Shown here: positions 58,932 to 64,000 of the stretch, one piece after another
How the letters are laid out: each line of letters starts with the position of its first letter
Position numbering within the stretch: the first letter of the stretch is position 1
NCBI GenBank assembly: GCA_003250975.1
Contig: QKIY01000002.1
Coordinates: 1-64,000 of the forward strand
Length of the DNA stretch: 64,000 nt
Direction of reading: 5' to 3'
From: Gammaproteobacteria bacterium
Lineage (GTDB): Bacteria; Pseudomonadota; Gammaproteobacteria; Eutrophobiales; Eutrophobiaceae
Made by a program: the position numbers and the translations under genes
The notes under the pieces: generated by a model
Told to the model about the DNA's origin: nothing
The model's input: only the letters and a program-made list of their open reading frames with translations
Databases searched by the model: none

Positions 58932-59384
58932 TCACGATTTAATTGTTACCTTTTGTGATTTTGACTTGGCGGTTTTGGGAATTTTGATCTCAAGGACACC
59001 GTTTTTGGCTTCCGCACTGATCTTGCTTGTGTCCGCATTGTCCGGAAGGCTAAAACGACGGTAGAAACTACCATGCATGCGTTCTATGCGCTTGTAGCCT
59101 TCACGTTCTTCCTTGCTTTCTGACTTGCGTTCACCCTTTATAGTAAGCGCTCCATCCTCAACATTTACATCAATGTCCTTCGTATCCACACCCGGGAGAT
59201 CAGCCAAGAAGACATAATTGTCCTTATCCTCCTTGATATCAACCGATGGTCTCCACTGGCTTGTAGCAATATCGCTTTCTTCCTCCAAGAACGAGGGAAA
59301 CAGGCCAGGTTCCGCCAGTTTGTTCAACTGTTCACGCAAATATCCGATAACATTTGTTGTTGGATCATAACGTGTTAACGCCAT
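58932..59384 (-). CDS. Hsp20-family small heat-shock protein
   Basis: 150 aa from ATG 59384 (MALTRYDPTTNV), preceded by GGAGGA. The alpha-crystallin domain (about 45-140) has VDIKEDKDNYVFLADLPGVD, GERK and NGVLEIKIPK. ATP-independent holdase. It lies 56 bp downstream of the dodecin gene and is probably read from the same FNR-like promoter. It has a basic KSKSQK tail. Confidence 0.95.
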   Translation of the reverse strand: MALTRYDPTTNVIGYLREQLNKLAEPGLFPSFLEEESDIATSQWRPSVDIKEDKDNYVFLADLPGVDTKDIDVNVEDGALTIKGERKSESKEEREGYKRIERMHGSFYRRFSLPDNADTSKISAEAKNGVLEIKIPKTAKSKSQKVTIKS

Positions 59385-59439
59385 ATATATTCCTCCAGAA
59401 TACAAATGTAATTGCTAAGTAGTGGTTATTCAGGCCTTT

Positions 59440-59640
59440 TTACTCAAGTAAGAAGGTGATCTTTGCATTGATACGGTAGTTGGCAATTTTGTCGCCGTTC
59501 ACAGTAGCCTCAAAGTTATCAATGTAAATAGATTTTACATTTTTAAGTGTGGCTGCCGCCTGCTTGACCGCATTTTTTGACGCATCCTCCCAGCTCTTGT
59601 CTGATTCGGCCAGTATTTCAATGACTTTTAACATCGACAT
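59440..59640 (-). CDS. Dodecin
   Basis: 66 aa flavin-binding dodecamer subunit. The track ORF starts 47 codons too early; ATG 59640 (MSMLKVIEILAES) gives the family N-terminus and has AGGAGG upstream. The flavin-stacking tryptophan is in KSWEDASKNAV. It stores or sequesters flavins and is often induced with stress genes. First gene of a dodecin-hsp20 unit. Confidence 0.92.
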   Translation of the reverse strand: MSMLKVIEILAESDKSWEDASKNAVKQAAATLKNVKSIYIDNFEATVNGDKIANYRINAKITFLLE

Positions 59641-59740
59641 AATTACTTTCCTCCTGTCTGGAATGACTGGATTGCATGCCGGCAAAACTGGATCAACCCG
59701 TGTGTATGGAACGGTGATGATCGGGCATGTCTTTGATATA

Positions 59741-59781
59741 ACTATAAGAATTGACACTGAAATTATGCTGATCTGGATCAA
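59741..59781 (-). promoter_or_regulatory. FNR/Anr-like box and -10 of the dodecin-hsp20 unit
   Basis: CTGAT-CTGG-ATCAA (59768-59781), 9 of 10 consensus positions. On the minus strand TATAGT (59746-59741, 5 of 6 of the -10 consensus) is centred 31 bp from the box centre, close to class II geometry. The box could also serve the divergent CBS gene, where only a poor -10 (TAAGAA) is seen. Confidence 0.55.
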
Positions 59782-59851
59782 TGAAATTTTATTAATCCAT
59801 GTTAAGAATTCTTCTGTTGCTATATCAAGCTGTTAGCCAGGAGATAAAACA

Positions 59852-60304
59852 TTGAACATTGGCAAATATTGCACACGAAACGTAATAACGACTGATTTGG
59901 ACAGTAGCGTGATTGAAGCGGCCAAGCTAATGCGCAAATATCATGTTGGATCTTTAGTCGTTGTCTCAAGGGACGCTGACGGATTAAGGCCGATTGGAAT
60001 ACTTACCGATCGTGATATTGTCATTGAGGTCCTTGCGGAGGAAGTAACGATGGAATCTGTCACCGTAGAGGACATCATGACCCGTTCGCCTATTGTAGCC
60101 CGGGAAGATGACGATATTTTTATGACAATGGAAACAATGCGCGTTAAGGGGGTACGGCGCCTTCCGGTCACGGATTCACTCGGAATACTGGTCGGTATTC
60201 TGACCACGGACGATCTGTTGGGCGTGATTTATGAGGAAATGGGCAACATCGTATCGCTATTTTCACGGGAACAACTGCAGGAATACAGGAAGCATACTGG
60301 CTGA
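59852..60304 (+). CDS. CBS-domain pair protein
   Basis: 150 aa made of two CBS domains (about 8-60 and 72-130; GILTDRDIVIEVL and MRVKGVRRLPVTDS). Such proteins bind adenine nucleotides and act as energy sensors. The start is TTG with CAGGAGA upstream. It is divergent from dodecin-hsp20, a frequent partner of such small stress proteins. Confidence 0.9.
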   Translation: MNIGKYCTRNVITTDLDSSVIEAAKLMRKYHVGSLVVVSRDADGLRPIGILTDRDIVIEVLAEEVTMESVTVEDIMTRSPIVAREDDDIFMTMETMRVKGVRRLPVTDSLGILVGILTTDDLLGVIYEEMGNIVSLFSREQLQEYRKHTG

Positions 60305-60343
60305 TTTACGTCCGACAGGTAATTTGCCCTTTTGGTAAGGGTG

Positions 60344-60366
60344 AAAGGTAGTGTTATACCTTTTTT
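60344..60366 (+). terminator. Intrinsic terminator after the CBS gene
   Basis: AAAGGTA and TACCTTT with a 6-base loop, continuing into a run of six Ts. It lies between the convergent CBS and kinase genes and overlaps the kinase stop codon, so it can serve the plus strand. Confidence 0.6.
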
Positions 60367-61979
60367 ACAGAATTAACTACTTTTATTCCGGTTAATTGCA
60401 TTATTCTTTCCAGCGCCTGATTCAGGTTTTTTTTCTCAATGGCAAGTGGCTCATTCACAGTGACTGTAAAAGCGTTCTCCCCCTTCCCTAATGGTTCAAA
60501 ATTTTTTATCTGGTATTCAAGTACATCAAGCCCCGCCTCCGAGGCATCATTACCGCTTTTTTTCCGCTCCTTGACGCGCTTGCGTAATACATCTTCCTGA
60601 GCTCGAAAATCAAGGATCAAAAAAGGAACATTGAGCATTTCTGCCAGGCGCTGGAATTGCGAACGCGTATCTTTTTCAAGAAACGTGGCATCGACTATGG
60701 CCGGGTAACCGGCCTCAATTATAATTCTTGCCAGTCCTTCCAGACGGTTATAGGTCGCTTGTGTACTCGCCCTGGAATAAATGTTTGACTGGAGGCCGGA
60801 ATTACTTTTTGCATCTGCATCCAGTCCATGCAACCGCTTGCGCTCGACATCGGAGCGAACACGGATTGCTCCAATACTCTCCAGTAACTGTTGTGACCAT
60901 GTTGACTTGCCACTGCCAGACAATCCATGGGTAATAAACAAGGCGGGTCTTGCAGGTTGAATGTAGCATCCGGCAAGTTCAAGATAATGGCGGGCGCGTC
61001 TGGATTCCTTCCGCCTGTCCAGCGTCCCCAGATCACCCTGTGTCATGCGGATACAGGCTATCTTGCATCTCACAAGTGCCCTGTAGACACGGTAAAACTG
61101 CAACAATCGCAGCCCTTCATAATCTCCCCTTATTCCAAGGTAGTCATTCAACAACCGGTAAGCCAGTGTAGACCAATCACGGGCGTCGAGGTCCATGACC
61201 AGAAATGCGATTTCACTTATTACATCTATCCAACGCAGTTTCTCTGAAAACTCGATACAGTCAAAAACCACCGGTTTATTCCTGTAGAGGGCGATATTAC
61301 CCAAGTGCAGATCACCGTGACACTCCCTAATAAAGCCGGTATCCCTGCGTTCTATGAAACGAGGCGTGTTATCATCCAGCGCGGCCAGGGTCCATTGCTC
61401 CAATCGATTGAGACATGCGGTGAAATCCCCTGCCTGTTTTGCCGGCCTGATAGCCGCGAAATTTGCAAGGGTGGCCTCCCTGATATCCGCCGGTGTTCCA
61501 AAAGGGCCACCCTTTGGTGCAATGGCGGCGGTTTCATGAAAATTTGCAATCTGCTGCGCCAGGTCATCAATATGAACGGGCATCAGGCGACCGCTTTCCA
61601 GCAGGTGATCAAATTCAACACCCTTGGGAAACTGGATCATTTTAACGGAATATTCGATAGGCTCACCTGTGCCTGCCATGACAGGGTGATCTTCCGGCTC
61701 CGTAATGGCGATAACCCCGAGGTAGATTTCCGGTGCGAAGCGCCGGTTAAGTCGCACTTCTTCCTCGCAGTAGAATTTCCTTTTATCCAGCGTGCTGAAA
61801 TCCAGAAAACCTAGGTCCAGAGGTTTTTTGAACTTGTATGCATAGCGGCCAGTGAGTAATACATACGAGATATGGGTTTCAACCAATTCGATATGATCAA
61901 CGGGATGGTCGAATTCAGTATGTTCCTGAATTGCCTGGATTAGATGATAAAGTCGGCTAGCACCGGCGTCACCGGTCAT
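60354..61979 (-). CDS. Fusion of aminoglycoside-phosphotransferase-like kinase and P-loop ATPase
   Basis: 541 aa. The N-terminal half (about 1-340) is an APH-like kinase with the catalytic loop HGDLHLGN (H221) and the metal Asp in VVFDCIEF. The C-terminal half (about 345-530) is an AAA_33/zeta-toxin-like P-loop kinase (GLSGSGKST) with ATFLEKDTRSQF. This fused form is widespread in proteobacteria with no proven substrate. It starts directly at the end of the DUF3775 gene. Confidence 0.88.
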   Translation of the reverse strand: MTGDAGASRLYHLIQAIQEHTEFDHPVDHIELVETHISYVLLTGRYAYKFKKPLDLGFLDFSTLDKRKFYCEEEVRLNRRFAPEIYLGVIAITEPEDHPVMAGTGEPIEYSVKMIQFPKGVEFDHLLESGRLMPVHIDDLAQQIANFHETAAIAPKGGPFGTPADIREATLANFAAIRPAKQAGDFTACLNRLEQWTLAALDDNTPRFIERRDTGFIRECHGDLHLGNIALYRNKPVVFDCIEFSEKLRWIDVISEIAFLVMDLDARDWSTLAYRLLNDYLGIRGDYEGLRLLQFYRVYRALVRCKIACIRMTQGDLGTLDRRKESRRARHYLELAGCYIQPARPALFITHGLSGSGKSTWSQQLLESIGAIRVRSDVERKRLHGLDADAKSNSGLQSNIYSRASTQATYNRLEGLARIIIEAGYPAIVDATFLEKDTRSQFQRLAEMLNVPFLILDFRAQEDVLRKRVKERKKSGNDASEAGLDVLEYQIKNFEPLGKGENAFTVTVNEPLAIEKKNLNQALERIMQLTGIKVVNSVKKV

Positions 61980-62369
61980 TTAATCTTCTTCGCAACTGAT
62001 ACCATAAGATGCCAGCCCTTCAGCCAGGTAATCAGCAACCTGGGGATGGGCAATTACATATTCAGCGGTAGCGGACGTCGCATTTTCCTCGGCGTATTCC
62101 ACCGCCTCGTTCCATTCATCGAGTGTATAGTCACCTCGTCCCAGCCACATCAAGGCCACCAGTTGATGTTGCTGATCAGGTTCCATATCAAGCACTATCG
62201 ACTTGAATTCACGGAAAGTGGAATCATCGACATGTGATGCAAGCATCTGCCGTCCCCAGTCGTCACTAGGGTTACCCGGCTCTTCAGGAATTACAACTTC
62301 TTCCTGGGCATGGAATTCCTTAGCAAGCACAATTAGCCGGCAAATAGTTTCACTGTTGACGTCCAGCAT
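61980..62369 (-). CDS. DUF3775 protein
   Basis: 129 aa acidic protein of the DUF3775 family (DQQHQLVALMWLGRGDY is characteristic). No catalytic motif is known. It abuts the kinase fusion with no gap between stop and start, so they are co-transcribed. Confidence 0.85.
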   Translation of the reverse strand: MLDVNSETICRLIVLAKEFHAQEEVVIPEEPGNPSDDWGRQMLASHVDDSTFREFKSIVLDMEPDQQHQLVALMWLGRGDYTLDEWNEAVEYAEENATSATAEYVIAHPQVADYLAEGLASYGISCEED

Positions 62370-62479
62370 GGCTATGGCTCCTATATATATACTTTTAAAC
62401 CGTACCCTGGAGATTAAACTATCATAATTATGCTATTAACTATTATGTCTGCTCTCGACCCAAAAATCACGAGATTCAG

Positions 62480-62493
62480 ATGATCTGGATCAA
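62480..62493 (+). promoter_or_regulatory. FNR/Anr-like box upstream of archease-rtcB
   Basis: ATGAT-CTGG-ATCAA, 9 of 10 consensus positions, sharing the CTGG-ATCAA core with the dodecin box. TTTACT (62516-62521) is centred 32 bp downstream, matching class II geometry, although it is a weak -10. The archease ATG is at 62548. Confidence 0.5.
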
Positions 62494-62547
62494 TAACTCG
62501 TTAATTCTGATGAAATTTACTATTACAGTACTAATGCATGGCCCGAT

Positions 62548-62979
62548 ATGAAAACAAATGACGAATGCCGCTGGGAACATTTCTCTCATGAGGCAGACAT
62601 GGGAATCAGAGGATATGGCAATACCCTGGAGGAGGCATTTTCACAAGCGGCGCTGGCCATGACAGCGGTGATCTGCGAGCTAAACACTGTAATACCATTG
62701 ATTCCTCGGAAAATTGAATGTGAGGCACCTGACCCGGAATTACTTTTCGTCGATTGGTTAAATGCATTGGTTTATGAAATGGCCGTGAGCAAGATGCTAT
62801 TCAGCCGGTTCGATATAAAGATTAATAAATCAACCCTTAGGGCGACTGCCTGGGGTGAACCTGTTGATCAGGCACGGCACCAGGCTGCAGTTGAAGTAAA
62901 AGGTGCAACCTATACCGAATTGAAGGTTAACCGGGAACATGACGGCGCCTGGATCGCCCAGTGTGTCATTGATGTTTAA
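62548..62979 (+). CDS. Archease
   Basis: 143 aa protein that activates RtcB by promoting its guanylation. Family segments are [24 protein letters not shown] and [13 protein letters not shown], with acidic metal-binding residues near the ends. No good ribosome-binding site precedes the ATG. The rtcB gene follows after 28 bp, the usual pairing. Confidence 0.93.
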   Translation: MKTNDECRWEHFSHEADMGIRGYGNTLEEAFSQAALAMTAVICELNTVIPLIPRKIECEAPDPELLFVDWLNALVYEMAVSKMLFSRFDIKINKSTLRATAWGEPVDQARHQAAVEVKGATYTELKVNREHDGAWIAQCVIDV

Positions 62980-63007
62980 AATCGACTAATGTTTGAATGA
63001 CTGAAAT

Positions 63008-64000
63008 ATGGATACCACGCGATTGACCCGGCTAACTGATTACTCCTGGCAGATTGATCCAGAGGGGGGGATGCGTGTGCCAGCGATAATTTATGCAGAT
63101 CAGCAATTGATAGAGCAAATGGACGACAAAGTTTATGAACAGGTCACCAATGTCGCCAAATTGCCGGGGATTGTAAGCGCATCTTATGCAATGCCTGATG
63201 CGCACTGGGGATACGGATTCCCTATCGGTGGTGTCGCGGCCTTTGATCCCAATGATGACGGTATTGTTTCTGCCGGCGGGGTCGGCTTTGATATTTCATG
63301 CGGGGTCAGGGACCTGCATACAGGACTGACACGGGCGGACATCGAACCCGTCAAGATTAATCTCGCCAATTCCCTGTTACGCGATATTCCTGCAGGCGTT
63401 GGTAGCACCGGTCATATTCACCTGGACAAGACCGGAATGGACGCCATGCTCGAAGGTGGCGCTGAATGGGCCGTCAAATCAGGATATGGAATGGCAGAGG
63501 ACCTGGATCGCATTGAGGAACATGGGCGTGTCAGCGACGCCATGCCTGACGAGGTTTCTGATCATGCCAAAAAACGTCAGCGTAACGAAATGGGCACCCT
63601 GGGATCAGGGAATCATTATCTTGAGATCCAGGAAGTTATTGAAGTTTATGATCACGAAACCGCCCGGATATTCGGAATAACCACGGGAGATATTATCATC
63701 AGCATCCATTGCGGTTCACGTGGACTGGGCCACCAGATCGGCACCGAATTCCTGAAACGTATGGTGATATCTGCAGCGAATTATGGCATTAAACTCCCTG
63801 ATCGGGAGCTGGCCTGTGCACCCCTGACATCCCCGCTAGGCAAAAGTTACCTGGGTGCCATGCGTGCAGCGATAAATTGCGCATTGGCAAACCGGCAGAT
63901 CATCACCCATATCACGCGCAATGTTTTCCACCATTTCTTTCCGCAAATACACCTGGACCTGCTCTTTGATGTGTCCCATAACACCTGCAAACTTGAACCC
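63008..64000 (+). CDS. rtcB: RNA-splicing ligase RtcB (5' part, cut by window end)
   Basis: 331 codons are visible without a stop, so the gene is absent from the ORF track. It is a GTP- and Mn-dependent ligase joining 2',3'-cyclic phosphate (or 3'-phosphate) and 5'-OH RNA ends. D95 and C98 (FDISCGVR) are at the same numbers as the metal ligands of Pyrococcus RtcB; GSGNHYLEIQ and SIHCGSRGLGHQ are also present. The guanylated histidine lies beyond the window. It probably forms an RNA-repair unit with archease. Confidence 0.96.
   Translation, partial: MDTTRLTRLTDYSWQIDPEGGMRVPAIIYADQQLIEQMDDKVYEQVTNVAKLPGIVSASYAMPDAHWGYGFPIGGVAAFDPNDDGIVSAGGVGFDISCGVRDLHTGLTRADIEPVKINLANSLLRDIPAGVGSTGHIHLDKTGMDAMLEGGAEWAVKSGYGMAEDLDRIEEHGRVSDAMPDEVSDHAKKRQRNEMGTLGSGNHYLEIQEVIEVYDHETARIFGITTGDIIISIHCGSRGLGHQIGTEFLKRMVISAANYGIKLPDRELACAPLTSPLGKSYLGAMRAAINCALANRQIITHITRNVFHHFFPQIHLDLLFDVSHNTCKLEP

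Noticed and set aside
1-64000. CRISPR arrays, insertion sequences, integrases, tRNA or rRNA genes
   Set aside because: No repeat-spacer pattern, transposase/integrase motif or recognisable RNA gene was seen in the window.

Overview
The window is a 64 kb piece of a gammaproteobacterial chromosome. The order rpoE-rseA-rseB-degP, then lepA-lepB-DUF4845-rnc-era-recO-pdxJ-acpS, divergent rne/rluC, and yceD-rpmF-plsX-fabHDG-acpP-fabF-pabC-mltG-tmk-holB-pilZ-tatD is the standard core layout of that class, and nadB divergent from rpoE fits it too. A class II ribonucleotide reductase, a TRAP transporter with a T-component and FNR/Anr-like sites suggest a free-living, metabolically flexible (possibly sulfur- or methyl-using) organism. 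I cannot name a genus. I see no rRNA, tRNA, CRISPR array, transposase or phage gene.

Layout. 0.1-14.2 kb: nadB (minus), then envelope stress control and a long plus-strand run for translation, secretion, RNA processing and cofactor synthesis ending in prfC. 14.2-20.1 kb: rne (minus, long leader), rluC, a HAD phosphatase, a short SppA protease and a Maf protein (minus). 20.2-31.1 kb: the fatty-acid/phospholipid operon, preceded by a near-consensus sigma70 promoter so close to the yceD start that the mRNA may be leaderless, followed by pabC to tatD. 31.1-32.2 kb: a class V aminotransferase (minus).

32.2-43.6 kb is the most unusual part. A lipoprotein of the phospholipase D family stands in front of a four-gene operon: a TatT-like TRAP lipoprotein, a DctP-type binding protein, a two-domain acyltransferase resembling ornithine-lipid synthase OlsF, and a fused DctQM permease. 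The upstream regions of the PLD gene and of the TRAP operon carry the same operator: four 7-bp units (YTGTAAG-like) at an exact 11-bp period, followed at the same distance by the same -10 box TAGACT. This looks like a two-transcription-unit regulon of an OmpR/PhoB-family response regulator, and the gene content suggests membrane-lipid remodelling or lipid/hydrophobic solute uptake. An LMW-PTP-type arsenate reductase, an AsmA-family protein and the remnant of a sodium/solute symporter follow.

43.8-64 kb is an accessory, stress-flavoured region: an amino-acid permease, a CobB-like sirtuin, pirin, two small membrane proteins behind a class II ribonucleotide reductase, a host-attachment protein, DUF3175, YbaK, a fusion of L-isoaspartate methyltransferase with an erythromycin-esterase domain, an unrecognised alpha-helical protein, a MacAB-type exporter, Hsp20, dodecin, a CBS protein, an APH/P-loop fusion kinase, DUF3775, archease and the start of RtcB. 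Near-consensus FNR/Anr boxes (TTGAT-N4-ATCAA type) lie upstream of several of these units. For the methyltransferase fusion and dodecin the box sits at the class II distance from a plausible -10. The inference is that much of this island answers to oxygen limitation. RtcB is cut by the window end.
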